In this document: positions 14,064 to 21,692 of the stretch, one piece after another | Position numbering within the stretch: the first letter of the stretch is position 1 | Layout: each line of letters opens with the position of its first letter | DNA from: Bacillota bacterium | GTDB lineage: Bacteria; Bacillota; Clostridia; Acetivibrionales; DSM-2933 | Direction: 5' to 3' | Assembly: GCA_023430975.1 (NCBI GenBank) | Contig: JAEYYB010000001.1 | Coordinates: 1-23,164 of the forward strand | Length of the DNA: 23,164 nucleotides | The notes under the pieces: model-generated | Seen by the model: only the letters and a program-made list of their open reading frames with translations | Told to the model about the DNA's origin: nothing | Database searches by the model: none | Position numbers and translations under genes: made by a program

Positions 14064-16262
14064 TTAATTTATCCACGTGTCCAACAATAACGTTGATACA
14101 TTTGCCATTAAATCCTTTACCCTTTCTGCCGGTACAGGCCTTCCGAACAAATAGCCTTGGACATTATCACACTTGCAGCTTTTAAGATGATCAAGCTGAC
14201 TCTTGGTTTCAACACCTTCTGCTACCACCTCTAGATTAAGCTTGTGCACCAAAGATACAATAGAGCCTGCAATATCTTTTTCTACAGTATCTTCGTCCAT
14301 ATTTTTTATAAAACTTTTATCAATTTTAAGGGTATTTAAAGGCAAACTCTTAAGATAATTGAGAGAAGAGTAACCCGTGCCAAAGTCATCCATAGATATC
14401 TTTACTCCAATACTCCTTACCTCCTCCAATATTGAACGTATCTTTTCAAATGAATCAGCAAGAACTCCTTCTGTTATTTCCAATTCAAGATGAGATGGCT
14501 CTAAGCCTGTCTCCTTTAATATTCTTTGCACCATTTCAGAAAAGTTACTCTGCTTTAGCTGAACAGATGATACATTAATGGATATCAATACGTCAGGATA
14601 GCAGTTAGCATTCCATAGTGCCCCCTGCCTGCAGGCATTCTCAAATATCCATTCTCCGATTGGGACAATCAGGCCTGTTTCCTCTGCTATAGGTATAAAC
14701 TCCGACGGTTCTATAATACCCAAGTCCTTATCAAACCATCTAACTAGGGCTTCTATGGCTCTAGTTTTGCCCGTACTCAAATCGACTTGAAGCTGATAAT
14801 TGAGGGTAAACTCTTGATCCTTTAGTGCAGCTTTCAACTTCCTCTCAATTAGATGCTTCCTTATCATTGTTTGCTTCATATCGAGGCTAAAAAACTGGAC
14901 GTTATTCTTACCAATTGCTTTAGCCCTATACATGGCCGTATCAGCATTCTTGAGCATCTCCACAATATTCTTTCCGTCAGTTGGGTACATGGCAATACCA
15001 ATACTTATGCTTATATTGAATGTATGCATATCCAACTCAAAAGGTTCATTCACAGCTTCCCTAAGGCGTTCGCAAAACTCATAGGCCTCATCCTGCCCAC
15101 TAATATTTTGCAGCAGTACAGCAAACTCATCTCCTCCTACCCTTGCTAGTGTCTCATAATTTCTGACACTTTGAGAAAGACGTTTTGCAATTATTTTGAG
15201 AAATATGTCCCCAATATCATGCCCCATACTATCATTAATTCCCTTAAAATTATCTACATCAAGCAATACAACTGCAACATTTCTTTTATTTCTTTCAGCC
15301 ATTCCCACAGCGATTGACAGCCTATCCATGAACAATGCCCTGTTAGGCAGTCCTGTCAATGAGTCATGAAATGCCAGATATTCAATATATGCTGCCTGTT
15401 CCTTTAGCTTACTTATATCGGAAATAGCACCAGCCAGCATATGTATTTTTCCACTTTCATCATACATTGCCTTACCGGTTACTCTGATCCACTTATAATT
15501 TCCGTCCTTTGCCTTCATTCTGCATTCATATTCATATTTTTCAGTCTTATTGCCAATATGGCGTAAATATTCTTCATAATTTTTATCCAAATCGTCAGGG
15601 TGTATAATATCATTCAATACATCAATTTCCTGCAGCTCATCAAGCTCATAGCCCAGAATTTCATGCCATTTCCCTGCAAAGACCCTTTTATTGCCCTGTA
15701 CATCAGGGTACCAGATACCATCTGTTGTTGCATCGGAAACCAGCCTATACATATTATTCATTCTTTCAATTTCATCATTTTTAGCCTGAAGTTCTTCATA
15801 CTTTATCCTCAGTTCTTCTTCCGATTTGCTAAGTTCCTCATACATCTCATTAAGCTTCTCGTTCTTCTCTAAAAGGATAGCTTCCTTTTTCTTCAACTCA
15901 GTTATGTCATTAAAAATTGCAATGAAGTATCCATTTTCAGGCGAGTAAGAATTTACAGAATACCACCTGTCAAAAGCTTCTGAGTAATGAACCTTGGTTG
16001 AAGCCTTTCCACTTATGGCTACCTGCCCGAAAAACTCTATCCATTTGGCTGTATCGTTATCAATATGAGGTACAATTTGCCTGATAGTTTTACCAACTAC
16101 CATATCCCTTGAGAGCCCTGTATACTTTTCAAAGGCAAGATTGATTTCTATGTATTCGTAATCAATAGGACTTCCATAGTCATCCAAGATAATTTTGTGG
16201 TACGCAAAAGCATTGCTCATGTTTTCTATTACCATCTCACAGAATCTACCCGCAGACTCCAT
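14064..16262 (-). CDS. PAS-PAS-GGDEF-EAL cyclic-di-GMP turnover protein
   Basis: A 732-residue cytoplasmic protein with no signal peptide or membrane helix. Order: PAS (about 6-125), a Glu/Lys-rich coiled coil (about 123-170), a second PAS with a PAC motif (about 172-288), GGDEF (about 295-455) and EAL (about 465-725). The cyclase motif GGDEF (376-380) is intact. The inhibitory RxxD site upstream reads RNYE. The phosphodiesterase residues are also present: EAL (504-506), INVSS, ELEITEG, MDDFGTGYSS, LKIDKSF, AEGVE and QGYLFGRP. Both activities are therefore possible and direction cannot be told from sequence. I chose the ATG at 16262 because AAGGTGG lies 8 bases upstream; the GTG at 16274 falls inside that site. 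A c-di-GMP riboswitch lies about 5 kb away. Confidence 0.93.
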   Translation of the reverse strand: MESAGRFCEMVIENMSNAFAYHKIILDDYGSPIDYEYIEINLAFEKYTGLSRDMVVGKTIRQIVPHIDNDTAKWIEFFGQVAISGKASTKVHYSEAFDRWYSVNSYSPENGYFIAIFNDITELKKKEAILLEKNEKLNEMYEELSKSEEELRIKYEELQAKNDEIERMNNMYRLVSDATTDGIWYPDVQGNKRVFAGKWHEILGYELDELQEIDVLNDIIHPDDLDKNYEEYLRHIGNKTEKYEYECRMKAKDGNYKWIRVTGKAMYDESGKIHMLAGAISDISKLKEQAAYIEYLAFHDSLTGLPNRALFMDRLSIAVGMAERNKRNVAVVLLDVDNFKGINDSMGHDIGDIFLKIIAKRLSQSVRNYETLARVGGDEFAVLLQNISGQDEAYEFCERLREAVNEPFELDMHTFNISISIGIAMYPTDGKNIVEMLKNADTAMYRAKAIGKNNVQFFSLDMKQTMIRKHLIERKLKAALKDQEFTLNYQLQVDLSTGKTRAIEALVRWFDKDLGIIEPSEFIPIAEETGLIVPIGEWIFENACRQGALWNANCYPDVLISINVSSVQLKQSNFSEMVQRILKETGLEPSHLELEITEGVLADSFEKIRSILEEVRSIGVKISMDDFGTGYSSLNYLKSLPLNTLKIDKSFIKNMDEDTVEKDIAGSIVSLVHKLNLEVVAEGVETKSQLDHLKSCKCDNVQGYLFGRPVPAERVKDLMANVSTLLLDTWIN

Positions 16263-16387
16263 TTTATTTACCACCTTTACCCTATGTGTAAGAACCAGTT
16301 ACCATTCATTTTAATATCAGCATTGTATACGAGTATATTCTACATATATTTAAATTTTCCTCCATTTTTATATAAATAATATGTAAT

Positions 16388-16393
16388 ATTATA
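16388..16393 (-). promoter_or_regulatory. Candidate -10 for the GGDEF-EAL gene
   Basis: A perfect TATAAT on the minus strand about 125 bases upstream of the start codon, with TG just before it. The -35 at 16-18 bases is poor, so this is a weak call. Confidence 0.3.
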
Positions 16394-16424
16394 CATAAAT
16401 ATAGTTGGTTTTAAAAACCATACT

Positions 16425-16478
16425 AAAAACATAAAACAAAGTGATCTAGCAGTATTAACCATTACTGCCAAATCACTT
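16425..16478 (-). terminator. Terminator of the nrdDG operon
   Basis: Nested stems AAGTGAT/ATCACTT (16439-16445 with 16472-16478) and GCAGTA/TACTGC. On the minus strand they are followed by TTTGTTTTATGTTTTT. It lies about 140 bases after nrdG, beyond the family 2 palindrome. The 16263-16615 stretch holds only this hairpin, that palindrome and AT-rich leader. Confidence 0.65.
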
Positions 16479-16513
16479 GTCCTCACTATATCTTATTAAA
16501 ATTATCACATTAA

Positions 16514-16611
16514 GGCATGTTGAAAATATAACTTCCCGTATGATTTCGCTTTCGTGTTAACTTAACTCGTGAACACACGCTCAAAACGGGAAGTAATATT
16601 TCAATCATGCC
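16514..16611. repeat. Palindromic repeat family 2, copy c (long copy)
   Basis: GGCATGTTGAAAATATAACT plus TCCCGT pairs with ACGGGAAGTAATATTTC plus AATCATGCC, about 26 bp with few mismatches. The centre contains a second palindrome, CGTGTTAAC...GTGAACACACG. It abuts the nrdG stop codon. CATTACTAA at 16611-16619 also flanks copy a at 5774-5782. Confidence 0.75.
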
Positions 16612-16615
16612 ATTA

Positions 16616-17125
16616 CTAAATATCAAGCTGGACTATTTTATTTAATACAATTGACTGCTCTACATCTATAATACGCTGATTTTCAGAACCCCTGTAGCTT
16701 AGCATGAGGTTTCTTTTATTTTCTTCATATTTTCCGTCCACAATGACATCGGAATTCTCAAAAAGCTCATCCCATCCTGCTCTTTCATGCTTATACTTCA
16801 ATATAGCTTCATAGGCATATCCTGTATAAGTCATTACATCATAGCCGTTGGCTTTAGCCTTTTTTGCAAGCTTTGCAAAGCATTCAGCCTGTTCGAAAGG
16901 CTCACCACCGCTTAAAGTTATTCCATCTAAAAGAGGGTTAGCTTTCATCTGACTTATTATATCATCCACTCTAATAATACTGCCGCCTTCAAAGGAATGG
17001 GTATGAGGATTATGGCAACCTTTACAATTATGCTTGCATCCCTGTGCAAAAACTACATACCTTAAACCCGGACCATCAACTATTGATTCCTTAACCACTC
17101 CGGCAATTCTAATAAACGTGTTCAT
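16616..17125 (-). CDS. nrdG: NrdG: activating enzyme of anaerobic ribonucleotide reductase
   Basis: A 169-residue radical-SAM protein that puts the glycyl radical on NrdD. The cluster motif CX3CX2C is C30, C34 and C37 (GCKHNCKGCHN), followed by TLSGGEPFEQ (SAM-binding GGE). Length and the DGPGLRYVVF start are typical. I chose the ATG at 17125, 8 bases after GGAGG; the GTG at 17131 is only 2 bases from that site. It follows nrdD by 18 bases in one operon. Confidence 0.95.
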   Translation of the reverse strand: MNTFIRIAGVVKESIVDGPGLRYVVFAQGCKHNCKGCHNPHTHSFEGGSIIRVDDIISQMKANPLLDGITLSGGEPFEQAECFAKLAKKAKANGYDVMTYTGYAYEAILKYKHERAGWDELFENSDVIVDGKYEENKRNLMLSYRGSENQRIIDVEQSIVLNKIVQLDI

Positions 17126-17143
17126 ACTCACTACCTCCAGAGA

Positions 17144-19465
17144 TTACGTTCCTGCATAGTGCCTTTTTCTATCTCTTACCTCTGCCTTCTTTGCATCATT
17201 GAAGCGTTCAAGAGTTCCTACAAGATAGCCTGTTATCCTTCTAATCCTCTCAAACTTCATATCATCTTCCTGACGACCGCATGCCGGGCACTCGTTGCCT
17301 ATGATTCCAGTAAAACCGCATACAGGATCCCTGTCTACAGGATGATTAATGGATCCATAGCCTATACCGGCTTCCTTCATAGCCCGTACAATCTTTTCAA
17401 ATGCATTCAAGTTTTGTGAAGGATTGCCATCCAACTCAACATATGTGATATGTCCGGCATTTGTAAGCTCATGGTAGGGTGCCTCAAGTCTTATTTTATC
17501 AAAGGCACTTATTTCAAAATACACCGGTATATGAAAGCTGTTTGTATAATAATCCTTATCTGTTACACCATCTATAACTCCATAAATATTCCTGTCATAC
17601 TTTACAAATCTTCCAGCCGTTCCTTCTGCCGGTGTAGCGATAAGAGTAAAATTCATATTATATTTGGCACTGGCTTCATCCATTTTATTTCTCATAAACC
17701 CTATTATCTCTATACCTAAGTTCTGTGCCTCCTGTGATTCACCGTGATGCTTTCCTATCAATGCCTTGAGGCATTCAGCAAGCCCGATAAATCCCATAGT
17801 CAATGTTCCATGCTTAAGTACTTCTCCTATCTCATCATCCCACCCCAGTTTGTCGGAATCAATCCATATGCCTTGCCCCATAAGGAATGGAAAGTTTTTA
17901 ACCTTTTTACTTGCTTGAATCTTGTAACGTTCATAAAGCTGATCAACAACCAGTTTTATTTTTCTTTCCAACTCATCAAAGAAAATATTGATGTTTTTAT
18001 TGCTTCTAAGTGCTATTCTCGGGAGATTTACCGTTGTAAAGCTAAGATTCCCCCTGCCATAAATAACCTCTCTGTCAGCATCATAAAAATTCCCAATAAC
18101 CCTTGTACGGCATCCCATATATGCAATCTCGGTTTCCGGTTGGCCAGGCTTGTAATATTTAAGATTGTATGGTGCATCCAGGAAAGAAAAGTTTGGAAAC
18201 AACCTTTTTGCACTTACTCTGCATGCAAGCTTAAACAAATCATAGTTAGGATCTTCAGTATTATAGTTAACCCCTTCCTTAACCTTGAAAATATGTATTG
18301 GGAATATTGGGGTTTCTCCATTACCTAATCCAGCTTCTGTAGCTAGCAAAAGATTTTTTATTACCAGTCTTCCCTCCGGCGAAGTATCCGTTCCGTAATT
18401 GATGGAACTGAACGGAATTTGTGCTCCAGCTCTGCTGTGCATTGTATTTAGGTTATGAACAAAAGCTTCCATAGCCTGATATGTCCTTCTATCTGTTTCA
18501 GCATCTGCTGTTTTAATTGCAAAATTTTGGCACTTACGAGCTATATCTTCATCTTTAACAAGCTCAATTAGCAATTCCTTTTCATACTTGGCATAGAGCT
18601 CCCCATGCCCTAGTGTAGGATTTAATCCATAGTTTTCCTTTATTTTATCAACAATGAGATTTGTCTGTTCTTCGGCATCCTCTAAACCAGCCAATAAAGT
18701 CAACGCTTTAACCATGTTTTCCTTGTACAATCTTATAAATGTTTTTGCTACACCCGGTGCCATACCAAAGTCAAAGGTTGGTATACTCTGACCACCATGT
18801 TGATCATTCTGGTTTGATTGTATTGCTATGCATGCTAAAGCCGAATAACTATGAATATCATTGGGTTCTCTTAAATGTCCATGTCCTGTGCTGAAACCGC
18901 CTCTAAAAAGTTTGGCTATATCAATCTGGCAACATGTTGTTGTAAGTGTAAGAAAATCCATATCATGAATATGTATGTCACCCTCTTTATGGGCTTTGGC
19001 ATGCTCTGGCTTTAAGACACGCATCTCATAAAACTGCTTCGCACCTTCAGAGCCATACTTAAGCATTGTTCCCATAGCAGTATCGCCATCAATATTGGCA
19101 TTTTCACGCTTCATGTCATTGTCTTTGGCTTCTTTAAATGTCAGTTCTTCGTAGACCTTCATTAGTCTGGTGTTCATTTCTCTGATTCTAGTACGTTCAG
19201 CCCTGTATAATATAAATTCCTTTGATGTGCGTACATAACCTGTCTCCATTAAAATTATTTCAACAGCATCCTGTATCTCCTCAACAGTGGGAGTAAAATT
19301 TCTTTGGGAGTTTTCAATATACTCTGCAACCTTTATGGCTAAAGCCATTGCTGTATTATAGTCCTTGCCTCCGGTTGCTGAAGCAGCCTTGAATATGGCA
19401 TTAGCTATTTTTTCGATATTAAACGGAACTTCTCTTCCATCACGTTTTTTGATTTTACTTATCAT
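17144..19465 (-). CDS. nrdD: NrdD: anaerobic (class III) ribonucleoside-triphosphate reductase
   Basis: A 773-residue glycyl-radical enzyme that reduces ribonucleotides to deoxyribonucleotides without oxygen. An ATP-cone regulatory domain (1-92: IKKRDGREVPFNIEKI) precedes the barrel. Active-site cysteines include Cys452 in MGCRTRV and the pair in TTTCCQIDI. The radical glycine is Gly746 in RRITGYLVG. The zinc site near the C-terminus shows three cysteines, C716, C726 and C729 (VCGF...ECPACG); an Asp stands where a first CX2C cysteine is found in four-Cys members. I chose the ATG at 19465 (MISKIKKRDG). It follows GGGAGG by 12 bases, and the ATP-cone starts right there. An upstream in-frame TTG extension to 19513 looks untranslated. 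Confidence 0.95.
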   Translation of the reverse strand: MISKIKKRDGREVPFNIEKIANAIFKAASATGGKDYNTAMALAIKVAEYIENSQRNFTPTVEEIQDAVEIILMETGYVRTSKEFILYRAERTRIREMNTRLMKVYEELTFKEAKDNDMKRENANIDGDTAMGTMLKYGSEGAKQFYEMRVLKPEHAKAHKEGDIHIHDMDFLTLTTTCCQIDIAKLFRGGFSTGHGHLREPNDIHSYSALACIAIQSNQNDQHGGQSIPTFDFGMAPGVAKTFIRLYKENMVKALTLLAGLEDAEEQTNLIVDKIKENYGLNPTLGHGELYAKYEKELLIELVKDEDIARKCQNFAIKTADAETDRRTYQAMEAFVHNLNTMHSRAGAQIPFSSINYGTDTSPEGRLVIKNLLLATEAGLGNGETPIFPIHIFKVKEGVNYNTEDPNYDLFKLACRVSAKRLFPNFSFLDAPYNLKYYKPGQPETEIAYMGCRTRVIGNFYDADREVIYGRGNLSFTTVNLPRIALRSNKNINIFFDELERKIKLVVDQLYERYKIQASKKVKNFPFLMGQGIWIDSDKLGWDDEIGEVLKHGTLTMGFIGLAECLKALIGKHHGESQEAQNLGIEIIGFMRNKMDEASAKYNMNFTLIATPAEGTAGRFVKYDRNIYGVIDGVTDKDYYTNSFHIPVYFEISAFDKIRLEAPYHELTNAGHITYVELDGNPSQNLNAFEKIVRAMKEAGIGYGSINHPVDRDPVCGFTGIIGNECPACGRQEDDMKFERIRRITGYLVGTLERFNDAKKAEVRDRKRHYAGT

Positions 19466-19511
19466 ACCTGTACGTATCCTCCCTATATTTGTACATACCT
19501 TCTTAAGACAC

Positions 19512-19545
19512 AATAAAAGCCTCCGTTAATCGAAGAGCTTTTATT
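19512..19545 (-). other. 5'-leader hairpin of nrdD
   Basis: AATAAAAGC pairs perfectly with GCTTTTATT, with CTC/GAG possible inside. It lies in the predicted leader between the promoter and the start codon. No T-run follows on the minus strand, so it is not an ordinary terminator. Confidence 0.5.
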
Positions 19546-19574
19546 TAAAAAACTGTATTTGCAGCACTTGTTTT

Positions 19575-19620
19575 GTGCAATATTTAGTGACTTAATATTA
19601 TCACATACAATATATTGTGT
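19575..19620 (-). promoter_or_regulatory. Pair of probable NrdR boxes upstream of nrdD
   Basis: On the minus strand ACACAATATATTGTAT (19605-19620) matches the NrdR box ACACTATATATAGTGT closely. TCACTAAATATTGCAC (19575-19590) is a weaker match. Their centres are 30 bases apart, about three helical turns, close to the usual tandem spacing. The first overlaps the -35 and spacer; the second lies at the start site. This is the geometry of NrdR repression. No nrdR gene is in the window. Confidence 0.7.
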
Positions 19621-19623
19621 CAA
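19595..19623 (-). promoter_or_regulatory. Promoter of the nrdDG operon
   Basis: A perfect -35 TTGACA (19618-19623), a 17-base spacer and TAATAT (19595-19600) on the minus strand. The predicted start is near 19588, giving a leader of about 120 bases. Confidence 0.7.
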
Positions 19624-19740
19624 TCCGATATTTAGTAATTTAGTAATAGTAAACAAAATCACCAAATAATTTTACAACCTTGATATAAACAAAATCATGA
19701 TGCATCATATACCATGATATTTCGGATATTCAGATATTCA

Positions 19741-19843
19741 TATATGAAAAGTGTTAATATTCTTACATTTGTCAGAGTAAATAACGAACGCTTCACCGGG
19801 ATTTGCGATAGACAAATGTAAAAGATTATTCACTTTTCATATA
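19741..19843. repeat. Dispersed palindromic repeat family 1, copy C (complete, 103 bp)
   Basis: Perfect 13-bp terminal inverted repeats TATATGAAAAGTG and CACTTTTCATATA. Inside them TTACATTTGTC pairs with GACAAATGTAA, and GTAAAT with ATTTGC, around a loop with AACGAACGCTTCACCGG. The whole element can fold as one hairpin. It is nearly identical to copy E at 22706-22808. It encodes nothing. No clear target-site duplication flanks it. Confidence 0.9.
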
Positions 19844-19883
19844 GAAAGTTGAAAATAATTATTGAAAGTGGAAAGTTATTATT

Positions 19884-19937
19884 AAAAAAATATAGATACC
19901 GAACTGTAAAGTCATATATAAGCTCAGTATCTATATT
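19884..19937 (-). terminator. Terminator of the DUF2087/GIY-YIG gene
   Basis: On the minus strand AATATAGATAC (19937-19927) pairs with GTATCTATATT (19899-19889) as an 11-bp perfect stem, followed by a run of seven T. It lies about 30 bases after the stop codon. The loop contains the CCGAACTGTAAA motif shared with 134-145. Confidence 0.75.
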
Positions 19938-19967
19938 GCACTATTATAAATATAGGAAGTGTGTGGA

Positions 19968-21095
19968 CTAACTTTTGTGGTACCCCTTATCTCCATATGG
20001 CTGCAACTTTTCCAGCCACTTTTTTTCCAATTTTTTCAGTTCATCCTTCATATCAAAATATCCCTCTTCAGGCTGTTCCAATACCTCAAGCACCTCAAAC
20101 ACAAATGCATCTTTCCCGTATTTGTTCCAATCCTCCTGGAGAAGCTTATTTCTGTACGCTCCTGTACTTAACTCTATCTGCCTTCCATTGATAGTTTTCA
20201 GATTAGGTGTAGCTATCAATAGCACCTTGCCATTTTCAATATTTCTTATTTGATATATTCCAGCATCAGCCTTTACTTCCTTATATTGATTTTTTAGTTC
20301 CTTTTTACGATCCAATTTCAACTCCTCCGTCCCATGATCATATTTCCTGACCCAGTACTGGCTGCCATCCTGCTTTCTGTCCATAAAGCCGTATTCTATA
20401 AGATAGCGTCTCAAGGTAACAAAATCAGGATATACCTCCTTCAAAATTTCATTGACCTGTTTTTCTGAATATAATTTATCTTGTTCAAATCTATTTACCA
20501 ACTGCTCAAGTATAACAATTCTGCTTTTTTCCCTCATGTCTATAGTCTTTAGTGGACCATAAATCCCTTCTGGAAAATACCTTTCAATGATTTTATCCTT
20601 TTCCTCCCGGGTTATTTCATGCTTTTTGCTGCCAGCCACAGGAGAAACCTGGCGTTTCACATTCTTATAAGTCTTATTTGATCCCTCTTTTAAAAGCTCC
20701 ATTAATACAAGAAATATTTTTGCCTGACGTTCCTTTTCCCTGAGCACAAATCTATGATTCCTTATAGTTGAACTGCTTCCGATACCCATTTCATTTTTTA
20801 TTTCCTCATCACTCATGCCCTGGTAAAAAAGTTTTAACAGTTTGCTCTGGTGATGTGATAGGCCGCTTAATGACTTATCCATATCAGTCAGGTATTCAAA
20901 AACACTTCCATGAGCACTTTCAACATGAAGCTTCATGTACTTTTCAGCGTCATAAAATACATTGTCCTTGGGATAAATCACTCCTTTTTGCATGGATTCT
21001 CCACAAATCAGGCATACATATTCATCCATCTCATCTGAATAACCTCTTTTCATATCAGATATGGAGGAATTAAACAGTCTCTCATTCCCATTCAC
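19968..21095 (-). CDS. Multidomain HTH / DUF2087-like / GIY-YIG-like protein
   Basis: A 375-residue soluble protein, function unknown. Residues 28-62 hold CLICGE and, 25 residues on, H57 and H62, a possible zinc-binding module. Residues 75-120 look like a LuxR-type helix-turn-helix (LSHHQSKLLKLFYQGMSDEEI, then GIGSSSTIRNH). Residues 168-250 resemble DUF2087 (RYFPEGIYGPLKTID, then YLIEYGFMDR), a domain common in transcription regulators. Residues 278-340 resemble a GIY-YIG nuclease: AGIYQIRNIENGK, then KLLQEDWNKYG and FVFEVLE. The YIG half is not kept (VLLIATPN), so catalysis is doubtful. The C-terminus is a charged helix. The ATG follows AGGAAAG. A seven-codon frame, MKKVLGK-stop, ends directly before the ATG. 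A DNA-binding regulator is the best inference. It has its own promoter and terminator. Confidence 0.75.
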   Translation of the reverse strand: MNGNERLFNSSISDMKRGYSDEMDEYVCLICGESMQKGVIYPKDNVFYDAEKYMKLHVESAHGSVFEYLTDMDKSLSGLSHHQSKLLKLFYQGMSDEEIKNEMGIGSSSTIRNHRFVLREKERQAKIFLVLMELLKEGSNKTYKNVKRQVSPVAGSKKHEITREEKDKIIERYFPEGIYGPLKTIDMREKSRIVILEQLVNRFEQDKLYSEKQVNEILKEVYPDFVTLRRYLIEYGFMDRKQDGSQYWVRKYDHGTEELKLDRKKELKNQYKEVKADAGIYQIRNIENGKVLLIATPNLKTINGRQIELSTGAYRNKLLQEDWNKYGKDAFVFEVLEVLEQPEEGYFDMKDELKKLEKKWLEKLQPYGDKGYHKS

Positions 21096-21135
21096 TTTCC
21101 TAACACCTTCTTCATACGTTTATTATTATATAAAC

Positions 21136-21164
21136 ATTTTAAATTATTGTTTGTTTATTGTCAA
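21136..21164 (-). promoter_or_regulatory. Promoter of the DUF2087/GIY-YIG gene
   Basis: On the minus strand TTGACA (21159-21164), a 17-base spacer and TAAAAT (21136-21141), about 40 bases upstream of the start codon. Confidence 0.75.
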
Positions 21165-21259
21165 TAATCACAGGTTATTCTTCTTATCATATATAGAAAC
21201 TACATCTAGCCGTTTCTTTAAGCATTAGAAAAATTTATAAAAAATTATTCTAGAAACAT

Positions 21260-21288
21260 TTGACAAATACCCATAATAGTGATAAAAT
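21260..21288 (+). promoter_or_regulatory. Promoter reading toward the c-di-GMP riboswitch
   Basis: TTGACA (21260-21265), a 17-base spacer and TAAAAT (21283-21288). It lies about 200 bases upstream of the aptamer and diverges from the GIY-YIG gene promoter. A perfect TATAAT at 21433-21438, about 50 bases before the aptamer, is an alternative -10 but has a poor -35. Confidence 0.65.
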
Positions 21289-21484
21289 TATTTTTTATAC
21301 TACGTCCCGTCTAGTATTACTTAAAAATTTGCCGATTTGAAAACCCAATCTTACTTAATCACCTTATATAAAACTTTTAAGGATTAAAAGAGGTATTACA
21401 AAGTTGTACATTTTTCGACAAGGATGCTACAATATAATTGTACGTAAACCTCCTATTTCTACTCGGTATAAGGAGATATAAATA

Positions 21485-21595
21485 GAGACTTATGAAACAG
21501 GGCAAAGTTTTCGAAAGATTATGACGCAAAGCCGTGGGTCTAAGGCAGTATGCTATGATCGCCAGGTTACCATTAAAAGGTTCTGTTTATAACTC
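21485..21595 (+). ncRNA. Cyclic-di-GMP-I (GEMM-I) riboswitch aptamer
   Basis: The conserved GEMM-I blocks occur in order: CAGGGCAAAG, CGAAAG, GACGCAAAGCC, GGGTCTAAGG, CTATGATCGCCAGGTTACC. An outer P1 helix pairs GAG-TTAT-AAACAG on the left (21485-21500, small bulges) with CTGTTTATAACTC (21583-21595). The GNRA-like GAAA and its receptor region are present. This class senses the second messenger c-di-GMP and controls motility, adhesion and related genes. Here a terminator follows about 100 bases later and no gene lies between. Confidence 0.93.
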
Positions 21596-21607
21596 TTTAA
21601 CATTGAG

Positions 21608-21656
21608 AGGAAATAGGTCCTAGATATTATTTCCTTATACCATGTTTTTTAAGGAA
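21608..21656 (+). promoter_or_regulatory. Mutually exclusive hairpins downstream of the riboswitch
   Basis: AGGAAATA (21608-21615) can pair with TATTTCCT (21628-21635). TTCCTTA (21631-21637) can instead pair with TAAGGAA (21650-21656). The two stems share bases, so only one can form at a time. This looks like part of a switching expression platform between aptamer and terminator. Confidence 0.5.
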
Positions 21657-21692
21657 GTTTGCGTATAGTAGTTAAATAATTGAGTTAATTGT

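Noticed and set aside
17744..18328. 194-residue open frame on the plus strand opposite nrdD
   Set aside because: Shadow of nrdD; no family resemblance and no ribosome binding site.
21643..21669. Short ATG frame between the riboswitch and its terminator
   Set aside because: It encodes only eight residues (MFFKEVCV), its start lies in a hairpin loop and no ribosome binding site precedes it.
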